Assembly (NCBI GenBank): GCA_963764215.1
Contig: CAVXRS010000002.1
Location: 124,001 to 188,000, forward strand
Origin: JAFDWI01 sp963764215
GTDB taxonomy: Bacteria > Actinomycetota > Acidimicrobiia > Acidimicrobiales > Iamiaceae
Direction: 5' to 3'
Length of the DNA stretch: 64,000 nucleotides
Under the pieces are notes generated by a model, which was not told the DNA's origin, did not search any database, and worked only from the letters and a program-made list of their open reading frames with translations. Shown here one piece after another: positions 54,230 through 63,019 of the stretch. Position numbers and translations under genes: made by a program. How positions within the stretch are numbered: the first letter of the stretch is position 1; every line of letters starts with the position of its first letter.

Positions 54230-55768
54230 ATGAAAGTCCCACTCACCGTCAATGACTTCCTCGATCGTGCGCTCGAGGTGTACGGCGACCGGGTCGGAGT
54301 GGTCGACGAGCCGATGCAACCGGCCGAGTCGTGGGGCACGCTGACGTTTTCTGAGATCGGGGCGCGCGCCCGCGCCCAGGCGGCCGGCCTCGACGCGCTC
54401 GGAGTGGGGCCTGGAGAACGGGTGGCGGTCGTGTCCCAGAACTCGGCCCGGCTCCTCACCTCGTTCTTCGGAGTGTCGGGTTTCGGGCGGATCCTGGTGC
54501 CGGTGAACTTCCGACTGTCCGCGGCGGAGATCTCCTACATCGTCGAACACTCCGGTGCATCCGTCCTCATCGTCGACCCCGAAATCGCCGAATCGCTCGG
54601 CGAGGTTCCCTGCAAGCACCGTTTCGTCATCGGCAGCGAGGCCGACGAGCTGCTCTACCGCTACGACGTCGAACCCGAACCGTGGACCGATCAGGACGAA
54701 GACCTGCCGGCCACGATCAACTACACCTCCGGCACCACCGCCCGACCCAAGGGCGTGCAACTCACGCACCGGAACTGTTGGATCAACGCCACGACCTTCG
54801 GATGGCAGGCCTCGGTGTCGGATCGCGACGTCTACCTCCACACGCTGCCGATGTTCCACTGCAACGGCTGGGGCATGCCGTACGCCTCGACGGCAATGGG
54901 GGTGAAGCAGGTGGTCCTGCGCAAGGTCGACGGCGCGGAGATCCTGCGTCGAATCGACGAGCACGGGGTGACCTTGCTGTGTGGCGCTCCTGCGGTGGTC
55001 GCCGCGGTGATCGACGCCGCGGCCGACTGGGACGGTCCGATCCCGGGCCGCGACAAGACCCGGATCGTGGTCGCCGGGGCGCCTCCCCCGAGCCGGACGA
55101 TCGAACAGGTCGAGACCGAACTGGGATGGGAGTTCATCCAGATCTACGGGCTCACCGAGACCTCGCCGCTGCTCACGATGAGCCGGACACGGGCGGAATG
55201 GGACGACTTGTCTACAACGGAGCGCGCACGAAACCTGATGCGGGCCGGAGCGCCGGCGCTGGGGGTCACCATGGGAGTCGACGCTTCCGGTGAGCTGCTC
55301 GCCCGCTCGAACGTCGTCACGAGCGGGTACTGGCAACAGCCGGACGCCACCGACGAGGCGATGCGCGACGGCTGGTTCCACACCGGCGACGGCGGCTACA
55401 TCGACGATGACAACTACGTGGTGATCTCGGACCGCAAGAAGGATGTGATCATCTCGGGTGGGGAGAACGTGTCGTCGATCGAGGTCGAGGACGCCGTGTT
55501 CAGCCATCCGGGGGTCGCCGAGGTGGCGGTCATCGGCATCCCCGACGACAAGTGGGGGGAATTGGTGACGGCCCTGGTGGTCCTCGCTCCGGATGCACAG
55601 GTGAGCGAGGAAGAGATCATCGCCCATGCCCGGACCAGGCTGGCCGGCTACAAGTGCCCCAAGCGCGTCGAGTTCCGTGGGGAGCTGGCCCGCACCGCAA
55701 CCGGCAAGCTGCAGAAATTCAAGCTTCGTGCGCCCTTCTGGGAAGGGCACGAGCGCAAGGTGAACTGA
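54230..55768 (+). CDS. AMP-forming acyl-CoA synthetase
   Basis: A 512-residue ANL-superfamily ligase that activates a carboxylic acid to its CoA thioester via acyl-AMP. Motifs: INYTSGTTARPKGVQLTH (P-loop), YGLTETSPLLTMS, GWFHTGDGGYIDDDNYVV, DRKKDVIISGGENVSS and the C-terminal catalytic Lys in RTATGKLQKFKLR. ATG 54230 has GAGGAG at 5 bases; an upstream in-frame start lacks homology. Likely acts on medium or long fatty acids or steroid side chains. A putative -10 TAGCGT lies at 54165. Confidence 0.92.
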   Translation: MKVPLTVNDFLDRALEVYGDRVGVVDEPMQPAESWGTLTFSEIGARARAQAAGLDALGVGPGERVAVVSQNSARLLTSFFGVSGFGRILVPVNFRLSAAEISYIVEHSGASVLIVDPEIAESLGEVPCKHRFVIGSEADELLYRYDVEPEPWTDQDEDLPATINYTSGTTARPKGVQLTHRNCWINATTFGWQASVSDRDVYLHTLPMFHCNGWGMPYASTAMGVKQVVLRKVDGAEILRRIDEHGVTLLCGAPAVVAAVIDAAADWDGPIPGRDKTRIVVAGAPPPSRTIEQVETELGWEFIQIYGLTETSPLLTMSRTRAEWDDLSTTERARNLMRAGAPALGVTMGVDASGELLARSNVVTSGYWQQPDATDEAMRDGWFHTGDGGYIDDDNYVVISDRKKDVIISGGENVSSIEVEDAVFSHPGVAEVAVIGIPDDKWGELVTALVVLAPDAQVSEEEIIAHARTRLAGYKCPKRVEFRGELARTATGKLQKFKLRAPFWEGHERKVN

Positions 55769-55789
55769 CCGCCACGGTGCAACGCAGCC

Positions 55790-55831
55790 GGACCTGCACG
55801 GTCACGCAGCTCGGGATGGTGACCGAGGTCC
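55790..55831. terminator. Strong hairpin between convergent genes
   Basis: GGACCT (55790) pairs with AGGTCC (to 55831) and CGGTCAC (55799-55805) pairs with GTGACCG (55819-55825), making a 13-bp stem with a 3-base bulge. It separates the acyl-CoA synthetase gene from the convergent secreted protein, whose stop begins at 55836. Confidence 0.55.
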
Positions 55832-55835
55832 CGGC

Positions 55836-57953
55836 TCAGCCGGCGTAGGTCGGCTGACGTCGGACCGCAGTGGCGGGCGACTGCCGGCCTGATCCGCCGG
55901 AGCCGACCACCGGACCCTCGCCGCTCGAGCCGCCCGGGGTGGTCGTGGGACTCGTCGTCGGTGCGGTCGTCGGCGGTGGTGTCGGGGTGGTGACGAAGAG
56001 GAACCCGGCGGTGACCGTCGGTCGGGGGACGGCGACCCGGTGGAGATTCCAATCGACGTCCAGGCCCATGACCTTCACGTCCTGCACCTGCACCGAAGAC
56101 GTCGCGTCGCCCGGGAACACCCGGACCCGCACGGCGGTGATGGTGCGGTCAAGCCAGTCGGTCGGGAGCTTGATCACGGTCCGGTCGACTCCGGTCCCAC
56201 CGGTCGAGTAGCCGCTGCCGAAGTCGCTCGCGTACCACGTCGGTCCTCCGTCGAGTTGCACGTCGACGGCGAGGTGGTCGACCCCCGAGCCGGAACTGTG
56301 GAGTTCGATGTACGCGTACTGTCGGGCATCACCTTGTTCGGGCAACAGCGGATCGGTGGTGTAGTTGGTGTACCAACGGGCGGTCTCGACACCCGAGATG
56401 CGGTAGGTCCAGGGATTGGCGTCCATCGCGGCTTCACGAGGCTGGCCGGCGGCGGGGGCGGGTACGGGCACCGGGCGGAAGTGGAAGGCCGTCGTGCCCA
56501 CGTCGGAGAAGTCGTTGTTGCCGGTGGCCACCCGCAGCACACCGTGGCTCCCACCGTCCCACACGCCACTGGTGTAGGCCACGGTCGGCTCGGAGATCGC
56601 GTTCTGGATGTCGGGATAGTCGGGCGGGGTGGCTCCCGAGAGATACGAACCTCCAGTCGGGGTTCCGGAGGCATCGGCGGTCATCGTGAAGGCGGTCTCG
56701 ATATCGGTCATGCGTCCCCAAACCGCGGACTCCAGGAACGGCACGAAGGCCGTGCCCGAGTCCTCGTGCGTGAAGACCAACGTGTAGCTCGACTTGGTCC
56801 CGGGACCGTCGGGCGAGGTCGATCCGTATTCGAGCAGCGGGGTGTCGTGCAGCGCCGACGTGGAACGACCCCAGATGACGGGCGCGTAGTGGATCGTGTC
56901 GTAGCGCGGGTTCGTCGGGTCGACGACCTGGATCTGGAGGTCGTGCACCTGGATCGCAGCCGGACCGGTTCCCGGATGGCTGAGCGTCTGGTCCACCGCG
57001 ATCTGCACCGAGTGGGAACCGGTGGCGATCGTGCCCAGACCTCCCGAGTAGACGAAAGGAGTCGCGCCGTTGAACAGCACGATCTGTTGCGTGGTGCCAC
57101 CGTCGACCGACACGTCGGCAACGACCGACGACGGGGTGTTCGCGCCCCAGTCGGTGCCAGGAGACGCCAGGTCCAGGCGGAGGATCCCCTCTCCGCTCAC
57201 CGGCGTCACCGGCGGCGCGGGGTGGGCGAAGGCCCCGGTGACCTCACCGGTGATCGCGCCGGGCACCGTCAGGTCCGTGGCCAGTCCGGCATCGGTCGTG
57301 AGCGTCACCGGTGACCCGGCAGTGGCGGTGGCCATCGTCGCGGGGGCCGGCGTCGGTCGGGCCGGTTCGGGCGTCGGATGACCGGCGATGCCCGCACGTG
57401 CACCGGGCGGGCAGGAGCCCGGCGATGCACAGGCGTCGGTGGCGAAGGTGAGGTTGGTCAGCGAGAGCGGCGCCGAACCGGCGAGGGGAAAGAGCGCGAC
57501 GAAGCACTGGGCGGAACGACAGTCGACCGGGCCGGTGGCGGTGTTCAACACGGCCAGCACGTCGATGTGGGCCTGGATCGTCGAACCGTCACCGGTGAAA
57601 CGGACCCAGGTCTGTTGATTCTCGCACCCGTCCTCGGGATTGGTGTCGCCGTAGGGTCCGCTGCCGAGCTGGATCTGGATCGCGACGGGACCACACTCGA
57701 CGACGAGATAGGTCACCCCGGTGTTCAGCCCGGATGCGTCGACGACGATGGACTGTCCGTCCACGAGTCCGGTCGTCGCGGAAAGCGTGATCGACGGGTC
57801 CGAGGCGGATGCCGTGGAGCTGCGCGTGGCGACGACGGAGACAGCGATCAGCCCGATCACCGCCGCGCACACGATCATCCGGCGCAACGCCCGGCTGGGA
57901 CGTCGATGACGGGCTCGCGGCCCACCGGGTCGCCGTCGTTGCAGGGGCGTCAT
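55836..57953 (-). CDS. Large secreted protein with N-terminal neocarzinostatin-like domain
   Basis: A 705-residue exported protein. A basic N-terminus (QRRRPGGPRARHRRPSRALR) precedes a signal helix MIVCAAVIGLIAVSVVATR. Residues about 50-170 resemble the neocarzinostatin fold: SATTGLVDGQSIVVDASGL, VTYLVVECGP and PVDCRSAQCFVALFP. A Pro/Thr linker follows, then about 450 residues of beta-rich sequence (GILRLDLASPGTDWGAN; TYRISGVETARWYTNYT) and a Pro/Thr/Ser tail (TPTPPPTTAPTTSPTT). No anchor motif. ATG 57953 is preceded 7 bases away by TAAGGT, so it is probably leaderless. Function unknown; the free-standing domain binds chromophores in enediyne producers but no such genes are here. Confidence 0.7.
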   Translation of the reverse strand: MTPLQRRRPGGPRARHRRPSRALRRMIVCAAVIGLIAVSVVATRSSTASASDPSITLSATTGLVDGQSIVVDASGLNTGVTYLVVECGPVAIQIQLGSGPYGDTNPEDGCENQQTWVRFTGDGSTIQAHIDVLAVLNTATGPVDCRSAQCFVALFPLAGSAPLSLTNLTFATDACASPGSCPPGARAGIAGHPTPEPARPTPAPATMATATAGSPVTLTTDAGLATDLTVPGAITGEVTGAFAHPAPPVTPVSGEGILRLDLASPGTDWGANTPSSVVADVSVDGGTTQQIVLFNGATPFVYSGGLGTIATGSHSVQIAVDQTLSHPGTGPAAIQVHDLQIQVVDPTNPRYDTIHYAPVIWGRSTSALHDTPLLEYGSTSPDGPGTKSSYTLVFTHEDSGTAFVPFLESAVWGRMTDIETAFTMTADASGTPTGGSYLSGATPPDYPDIQNAISEPTVAYTSGVWDGGSHGVLRVATGNNDFSDVGTTAFHFRPVPVPAPAAGQPREAAMDANPWTYRISGVETARWYTNYTTDPLLPEQGDARQYAYIELHSSGSGVDHLAVDVQLDGGPTWYASDFGSGYSTGGTGVDRTVIKLPTDWLDRTITAVRVRVFPGDATSSVQVQDVKVMGLDVDWNLHRVAVPRPTVTAGFLFVTTPTPPPTTAPTTSPTTTPGGSSGEGPVVGSGGSGRQSPATAVRRQPTYAG

Positions 57954-57960
57954 GCACCGC

Positions 57961-57992
57961 ACCTTACGCTCATGCGGGGACACCGGTAACGT
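57961..57992. promoter_or_regulatory. Divergent promoters for the secreted protein and amidase
   Basis: On the minus strand TAAGGT (57961-57966) lies 7 bases before ATG 57953. On the plus strand TAACGT (57987-57992) lies 8 bases before ATG 58001. Neither gap holds a Shine-Dalgarno sequence, so both transcripts are probably leaderless. The two -10 elements face away within 32 bases, so shared control is possible. Confidence 0.45.
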
Positions 57993-58000
57993 CTTGCTCC

Positions 58001-59386
58001 ATGACGACACCCTGGCAATCCGATGCGGTCTCACTCGTCGAGGCGTTCCGATCCGGTGAACGATCGCCCGCCGAGGAACTCGACGCGATTCTCGCGGCGA
58101 TCGACGCCAGCGAGCTGAACGCCTTCGCGCACGTCGACGCCGAGCGGGCACGCGCCGCGCTCGACGCGGCCGATCCGTCCCAACCGTTCGGTTGTGTGCC
58201 CATGGGCGTCAAGGAACTGGACCACCTCGAGGGTTGGCCGGAGACCGAGGCTTCGCTCGTGTTCGCAGACGAGGTGGCGAGCTACACCTCGACGCACCTG
58301 GAACGCATGCTCGGCGCGGGGACCGTGCCGGTGGGATTGACCACGGCCAGCGAGTTCGGTGGCCTGAACATCTCGGTCACCAAGCTGCACGGCATCACCC
58401 ACAACGCGTGGGCACAGGACCACACCGCCGGTGGATCCTCGGGTGGGAGCGCCGCGGCCGTGGCCGGCGGGCTCGTGCCGATCGCCACCGGTGGTGACGG
58501 TGGCGGATCGATCCGGATCCCGGCGGGGTTCAACGGCCTGGTCGGCATGAAGGGAACGGCCGGGCGCATTCCCCGTGGACCGCACACCACGGTCTCGCCG
58601 ATGACGGTGGTGGTGGGATGCCTGGCCCGGTCGGTCCGCGACGTGGCCCGCTGGTACGACGTCGCCAGCGGCTACGACTCCCGGGACCCCTACTCACTCC
58701 CCCGCGTCGAGGGCTGGGAGAAAGACCTCGGCACCCGCGATCTCGCCGGGCTGCGCGTGGCGATCGTCCCCGACCTGGGCGCGGCGATCGTCCGCGACGA
58801 AGTCGCGGCTCTGGTCACCGAGGTCGGCGAAGTGCTCGCGGCCGAGGCGGGTCTGCGGATCGTGGACGAATCGGTGCAGATGCCCGAGCTGGGTACCGAG
58901 TGGGCCGTGATGAATCTGGCGCCGCTGCGTCACGAGTTGGGCGACCGCTGGCCGGCGTGTGCCGAGCAGCTCACCAAGGAACTGTCGTTCGGGATGCACT
59001 TCGCCGAGGACTACCTCGACCTGGAGGTGGCCGGTCGGGCCGAAGCGGCGCGCACCGCGGCGAACGAGGCGATGGCCGACGTCTTCGACCGTGTGGATCT
59101 GGTGATCTGCGCCACGAACCCCGACGTGGCCTTCCCCGCGCACATCAGCGCCAACACCAGGGTCGGTGACCGCAAGGTGCCCCTGGGCAACAACGGGGCA
59201 CTCACGATCCCGGCGAACATCGTGGGCAACCCGGCGATCTCGATTCCGGCCGGGTTCGTCGACGAACTCCCGGTCGGCATCCAGGTCATCGCTCCCCATC
59301 ACCATGACGCGCTGCTTCTGGACCTGGCGCTGGTGCTGGAGCGCACCTGCCCCTGGCCGTTGGTCGCCACCGGGTCACCCCGCTGA
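58001..59386 (+). CDS. Amidase-signature (AS) family hydrolase
   Basis: A 461-residue amidase. The Ser-cisSer-Lys triad is visible: Lys in CVPMGVKELDHLE, cis-Ser in HTAGGSSGGSAAAVAGGLVP and the nucleophile Ser in ATGGDGGGSIRIPAGFNGLV. C-terminal LTIPANIVGNPAISIPAGF and LPVGIQVIAPHHHDALLLDL are family-typical. Members cleave amides, including glutamyl-tRNA, fatty-acid amides and aryl amides. There are no gatB/gatC genes nearby, so a catabolic amidase is more likely. ATG 58001 fits the leaderless promoter. Confidence 0.9.
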   Translation: MTTPWQSDAVSLVEAFRSGERSPAEELDAILAAIDASELNAFAHVDAERARAALDAADPSQPFGCVPMGVKELDHLEGWPETEASLVFADEVASYTSTHLERMLGAGTVPVGLTTASEFGGLNISVTKLHGITHNAWAQDHTAGGSSGGSAAAVAGGLVPIATGGDGGGSIRIPAGFNGLVGMKGTAGRIPRGPHTTVSPMTVVVGCLARSVRDVARWYDVASGYDSRDPYSLPRVEGWEKDLGTRDLAGLRVAIVPDLGAAIVRDEVAALVTEVGEVLAAEAGLRIVDESVQMPELGTEWAVMNLAPLRHELGDRWPACAEQLTKELSFGMHFAEDYLDLEVAGRAEAARTAANEAMADVFDRVDLVICATNPDVAFPAHISANTRVGDRKVPLGNNGALTIPANIVGNPAISIPAGFVDELPVGIQVIAPHHHDALLLDLALVLERTCPWPLVATGSPR

Positions 59387-59414
59387 CGTTGCCGTCATCG
59401 ACCTGATGCGAGGG

Positions 59415-59429
59415 CCCCGCGCGGCGGGG
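59415..59429. terminator. Hairpin between convergent genes
   Basis: CCCCGC-GCG-GCGGGG is a perfect 6-bp stem with a 3-base loop, just before the stop of the convergent gene at 59431 and 28 bases after the amidase stop. Two Ts follow on the plus strand. Confidence 0.5.
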
Positions 59430-59430
59430 T

Positions 59431-60153
59431 TCACCCTTCGATGCGGTACTCGCTCATGGGAATCACATCCAGGTTGGCCAGGTCCAGGAACCCACCGACG
59501 CTGGCGACCATCGTCTCGATCCGTTGGCGCAACACCTCGGGATCGCCACCGGTGGCGAAGAACACGTGCGGATCGTCCATCGCGGCATCGGGGAAGCATT
59601 CCTCGACGATGCCGTCCAGCACGGGTGCCCCGTCACTCAGCGACGCGTCGACGACGTGCTGCACGTAGCGGAAGGTGCTCTGGGTCTCGATGGCGACCCG
59701 GGTGTGGTGGTCGAGCCACCGGGCCCGGAATGCCTCGGTGCTCATCCCGGGGGCCCGGCGGAGCAACGCGATCTGCGACCAACCCCGGCTGCGACCGTCG
59801 TTCGTCTCCGAGTCCGACACGTCGGCCAACGGTTCGTGGGTCGTCACCGCGTACGCGTGCACCGCGTCCACCGCCGGCAACGCCCGGAGCCCGGATCCGA
59901 TGGCCTGGTGTGCTTCGGGTGGATCGTCGACCGCTCCGGCGGCGCTGACCCGGATGAGCGCCTCGGGGGACGGTTGCAGCGCCTGCTGGCGCAGGGACGC
60001 GGCCGCGTCGACGTGGGAGTCGGCGACGTTGCACTGGGTGATCGGGAACGGTGTCGCCGCGTTCGCTCGTGCGAAATCGAGCAGTGACCCCGCGAACTCG
60101 GACCGTTCGACGTCGACGGCACGCCAGACGAGGAGGACGAGGTGCCGGGCCAT
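59431..60153 (-). CDS. EthD-domain protein
   Basis: A 240-residue protein with a C-terminal EthD domain (stress-responsive ferredoxin-like barrel fold): WSQIALLRRAPGMSTEAFRARWLDHHTRVAIE and VVDASLSDGAPVLDGIVEECFPD are split here but in one frame. The N-terminal half also has a weak ferredoxin-like pattern (ARHLVLLVWRAVDVERSEFA), so it may be a duplicated EthD fold. Such proteins assist P450 systems or degrade aromatic/ether compounds. ATG 60153 is the first good start. No ether-degradation genes are adjacent. Confidence 0.78.
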   Translation of the reverse strand: MARHLVLLVWRAVDVERSEFAGSLLDFARANAATPFPITQCNVADSHVDAAASLRQQALQPSPEALIRVSAAGAVDDPPEAHQAIGSGLRALPAVDAVHAYAVTTHEPLADVSDSETNDGRSRGWSQIALLRRAPGMSTEAFRARWLDHHTRVAIETQSTFRYVQHVVDASLSDGAPVLDGIVEECFPDAAMDDPHVFFATGGDPEVLRQRIETMVASVGGFLDLANLDVIPMSEYRIEG

Positions 60154-60196
60154 CCCCCGGGAATCTACCGAACGCGTCCCGTCGTCGACGCTTCGG

Positions 60197-61111
60197 TCAG
60201 GCCGCCTTGGTGCGCCCCTTGAGCCGGTCAGCCAGCTCGCCTCCGTCGCCGAAGAGCTTGGCGCGCCAGGTCTCGGTCAGCTCGGCGTTGTCGTAGTCGT
60301 CGGGGTGGAAGTCGGCCCGGTTGTAGTCCCGGATCCGGCGCCTGACCTCCTTGGTGAGCCACGGTGAGGTGCGTAGGTTGCGCAGGCTCGCCCACAGCAC
60401 GCTCGGCCGCCGGGCGTGGCGGTCCGCGAGCACCGAGAAGATCGTCTGGGTGATCGAATCGAGGAGGAAGAAGAACGTGATCTCGTTCATGATCCGGGCC
60501 CGCAACTTCTGGTCGCCGACGACGGACTGGTACACGTCGAAAGCGACGGACTTGTGTTCGGATTCCTCGAGCGCGTGCCACACGAGCAATTCACGGGCCT
60601 CGTCGCTGGTGAACTTCTCCCGGGCACGCGGATCGGTGAGCAGGACTTCGGCAAGCGTGGCCGTGTAGTGCTCGAGTGCCGCGGTGATCGCCAGACAGAC
60701 CTCGGGCGAGCGCTGCTTCTCGGTCAGACCGAGCCCACGCCTGACGAACCGGTCGACCCGGGCCGTGGGGTAGCCCAGCGCCTGGAGTCGGGCGTTGAAG
60801 TTGCGGTGTTCGCGCCCGTGGTTGGCCTCCTGTCCGATGAACCCGGCGACCTGTCGCTTGAGCTCGGGATCGTCGATCCGGTCACGGAAATGGCGCACCG
60901 ACCGGACGAAGAAGTCCTCGCCTTCGGGAAACAACGCGGACAGGACCGCCACGACGTGGCTCATCACCTCGTCGTCCATGAAGTACTTGGGCAGCGGTTC
61001 GGTGTCGTAGTCCAATTCGAGGCGACGGGCCCTGATGCGGTGCTCGGTAGCCGCAACCGCACCGGCCTGGGCGGCGGATCCGGTCGAAGTCCCGACGGTG
61101 GTGACGGTCAT
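60197..61111 (-). CDS. Metal-dependent hydrolase (PF10118 family)
   Basis: A 304-residue helical protein of the predicted metal-dependent hydrolase family UCP07580. Family blocks: YFMDDEVMSHVVAVLSALFP, FFVRSVRHFRDRI, FIGQEANHGREHRNFN (Glu, His), LAITAALEHYTATLAEVLL and ELLVWHALEESEHKSVAFDVY (Glu, His), which gives a di-metal ferritin-like His/Glu set. ATG 61111 has AAGGGGACC upstream. The promoter region carries the palindrome at 61144-61162. Many actinobacteria place this gene under lipid-responsive regulators (recalled). Substrate unknown. Confidence 0.83.
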   Translation of the reverse strand: MTVTTVGTSTGSAAQAGAVAATEHRIRARRLELDYDTEPLPKYFMDDEVMSHVVAVLSALFPEGEDFFVRSVRHFRDRIDDPELKRQVAGFIGQEANHGREHRNFNARLQALGYPTARVDRFVRRGLGLTEKQRSPEVCLAITAALEHYTATLAEVLLTDPRAREKFTSDEARELLVWHALEESEHKSVAFDVYQSVVGDQKLRARIMNEITFFFLLDSITQTIFSVLADRHARRPSVLWASLRNLRTSPWLTKEVRRRIRDYNRADFHPDDYDNAELTETWRAKLFGDGGELADRLKGRTKAA

Positions 61112-61143
61112 GGAGGTCCCCTTCTCTCGATCGTGCAACTCGT

Positions 61144-61162
61144 GTGTTACTGACGGTAACAC
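61144..61162. promoter_or_regulatory. Perfect 7-bp inverted repeat, repressor operator-like
   Basis: GTGTTAC and GTAACAC are perfect inverted arms around a 5-base centre (TGACG). The site lies 33 bases before the hydrolase start at 61111, in the -35 area, and 130 bases before the divergent lipoprotein. The shape fits a TetR-family dimer. The regulator is not in the window. Confidence 0.6.
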
Positions 61163-61291
61163 CAGGCTCGTGAAGATGCAGCATGACATCGGCCACAGCT
61201 TCCGAGCGCTCGGGAGCCGCCCCGATGTCCGGTCATGCACCGGTGGGCGATGGCCACATCGGAAGGTCGGTTTCCTAACGTGTGAATCACC

Positions 61292-62527
61292 ATGACGGGA
61301 GCCGACCACCGGCCGCGGCGGCGCGGACGACGACACCTCGTTCCCATGGTGGCCGCCTCGATGTGCGCGGTGATCGCCCTGAACGCCTGTGCCGGCTCGT
61401 CGGGCGCGACGAAGGCCCGGTCGGACGCATCGGCGGCACGTGGAGCGACCACGACGCCACCTCCGACCACGACGCCCGGACCGCCTTCGGATCAGACCAC
61501 GATGAAACGGGTGGCACGCATCACCGGCCACATCACCCCCAAGTCGGTCGTCGCATCGCCCAAGGGTCTCGTCAGCGCCCAGAGCATGATGTACTCCCAC
61601 GTCGTCACCTGGTACGACCCGGTGAAGCGGCAGCTCGTCGCCACCATCCCCGACCGCGTGAAGTTGTCCGAGTTCGGCATCGACGGGCACCCCGGGGTGT
61701 CCAAGGGCGCGCCGGTGGAGGCCGTGTTCACGGCGGACGGCCGCCACGAGTACGTGTCGAACTATTCGATGTACGGCAGCGGATTCGGGCCCGAGGGGCG
61801 CGACGCCTGCACCGCCGGGGACGGCACCGACACGAGCTACGTGTACCGGCTGGACGTGAAGACCCACAAGATCGACCAGGTCATCCACGTCGGCGCGGTC
61901 CCCAAGTTCCTCGCCGTCACCCCGGATCAGCGCTCGGTGCTGGTGAGCAACTGGTGCTCCTGGTCGCTCAGTGTGATCGACGTCGCAAAGGCCAGGGAGG
62001 TCAAGCGCATCCCACTGGGAGGCCGCTACCCACGGGGCATCGTGGTCTCTCCCGACAGCACGACGGCCTATGTGGCCTTGATGGGTTCCGACCGGATCGT
62101 GAAGGTGAAGCTGGCGACCAGCGAGGTCAGCACACTCGCCAGCACCGGCCAGGGCCCTCGCCACATCGTGATCTCACCGGACGGCGCCTTCCTGTACGTC
62201 ACGAACAACTCGTCGGGAACGGTCACCAAGGTGCGCCGATCCGACGGCGAGGTCCTCGCGACCCATCACAGTGGTGCCGAGCCGCGATCGATGGCGATCT
62301 CGCACGACGGCAAATCCCTGTACGTGGTCAACTACGACTCGTCCTCGGTCACCAAGCTCCGTACCGCGGACCTGTCGGTACTCGACACCGAACCCACCGA
62401 CTACCACCCCATCGGCATCGCCTATGAAGCGACGACCAAGTCGGTGTGGGTGGCCTGCTATGGCGGCAGCATCCTCGTGTTCAGCGACACCACACCCGCA
62501 TCGGCGACCGCGGGCACGGCCCGCTGA
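61292..62527 (+). CDS. YVTN/beta-propeller lipoprotein
   Basis: A 411-residue exported lipoprotein. Signal segment VAASMCAVIALNACAG ends in lipobox LNAC, then a Thr/Pro linker. The rest is a seven-bladed propeller with repeats such as VGAVPKFLAVTPDQRSVLVS, GGRYPRGIVVSPDSTTAYVA, GQGPRHIVISPDGAFLYVTN and GAEPRSMAISHDGKSLYVVN. Extra Cys residues in DACTAG and NWCSW may form a disulfide. TAACGT (61276) lies 10 bases before ATG 61292. Role unknown; possibly binding or quinoprotein-like scaffolding. Confidence 0.83.
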   Translation: MTGADHRPRRRGRRHLVPMVAASMCAVIALNACAGSSGATKARSDASAARGATTTPPPTTTPGPPSDQTTMKRVARITGHITPKSVVASPKGLVSAQSMMYSHVVTWYDPVKRQLVATIPDRVKLSEFGIDGHPGVSKGAPVEAVFTADGRHEYVSNYSMYGSGFGPEGRDACTAGDGTDTSYVYRLDVKTHKIDQVIHVGAVPKFLAVTPDQRSVLVSNWCSWSLSVIDVAKAREVKRIPLGGRYPRGIVVSPDSTTAYVALMGSDRIVKVKLATSEVSTLASTGQGPRHIVISPDGAFLYVTNNSSGTVTKVRRSDGEVLATHHSGAEPRSMAISHDGKSLYVVNYDSSSVTKLRTADLSVLDTEPTDYHPIGIAYEATTKSVWVACYGGSILVFSDTTPASATAGTAR

Positions 62528-62533
62528 GCGCGC

Positions 62534-63019
62534 TCACGCCTCGATGGTTTCGGCGAGACGGTCGAGGAGGTCCTGCCACCATTCCCCGAAGCGTTGTTGG
62601 AACGCCCCGAGAGGAAAACCGTGGCGCGCCGCGTGGGCGGCCGGAATGGTGTCCCACCCGAAGTGCTCGACGACCACCCGGGTTGCATCGTCGGCGACCG
62701 GTTCGAAGCGCACGTGCAACTCGGTCGACTGATCGGGGGCGAAGCTCGCCTGCCGCCAGGTGACCGCGAAACGATGCGGCGGCTCCCAAACCAGGATCCG
62801 GCCGATCGTGAAGCTGGTGCCGTCGTCGTAGCGCTCGACGAGTCGACCATCGACGCCCCCTTCGAACGCCAAGGTGCCCGCGCGTTCGGAGTCGAATGCG
62901 AACAGCGGATTGGGCTTCCACCACTGGCCGATCTCTCCGGTGAACGTCGCGAAGGTGCGCTCGGCCGACGCCGGAACCCGCAGCGCGACCAACACGCGAG
63001 ATCCCGCCGACCCGGTCAC
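62534..63019 (-). CDS. AHSA1/SRPBCC-domain protein
   Basis: A 161-residue START-superfamily protein of the AHSA1 group: VALRVPASAERTFATFTGEI, QWWKPNPLF, GGVDGRLVERYDDGTSFTIG, ILVWEPPHRFAVTWR and the C-terminal helix FGEWWQDLLDRLAETI. Start GTG 63019 overlaps the ArsR stop (GTGA). In actinobacteria the trio VOC-ArsR-AHSA1 is common and is thought to respond to small hydrophobic or toxic compounds (recalled). Ligand unknown. Confidence 0.82.
   Translation of the reverse strand: MTGSAGSRVLVALRVPASAERTFATFTGEIGQWWKPNPLFAFDSERAGTLAFEGGVDGRLVERYDDGTSFTIGRILVWEPPHRFAVTWRQASFAPDQSTELHVRFEPVADDATRVVVEHFGWDTIPAAHAARHGFPLGAFQQRFGEWWQDLLDRLAETIEA

Noticed and set aside
54200..54230. tRNA T-arm-like GGTTCGA near 54207
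   Set aside because: There is no matching acceptor, D or anticodon stem. It lies in the leader of the acyl-CoA synthetase gene.
55836..57953. Enediyne antibiotic locus
   Set aside because: The neocarzinostatin-like domain is alone. No iterative PKS, flavin enzymes or self-resistance genes are present.
61112..62164. Extended minus-strand coding upstream of the metal-dependent hydrolase
   Set aside because: The in-frame extension is antisense to the propeller lipoprotein, crosses a promoter palindrome and lacks family homology.
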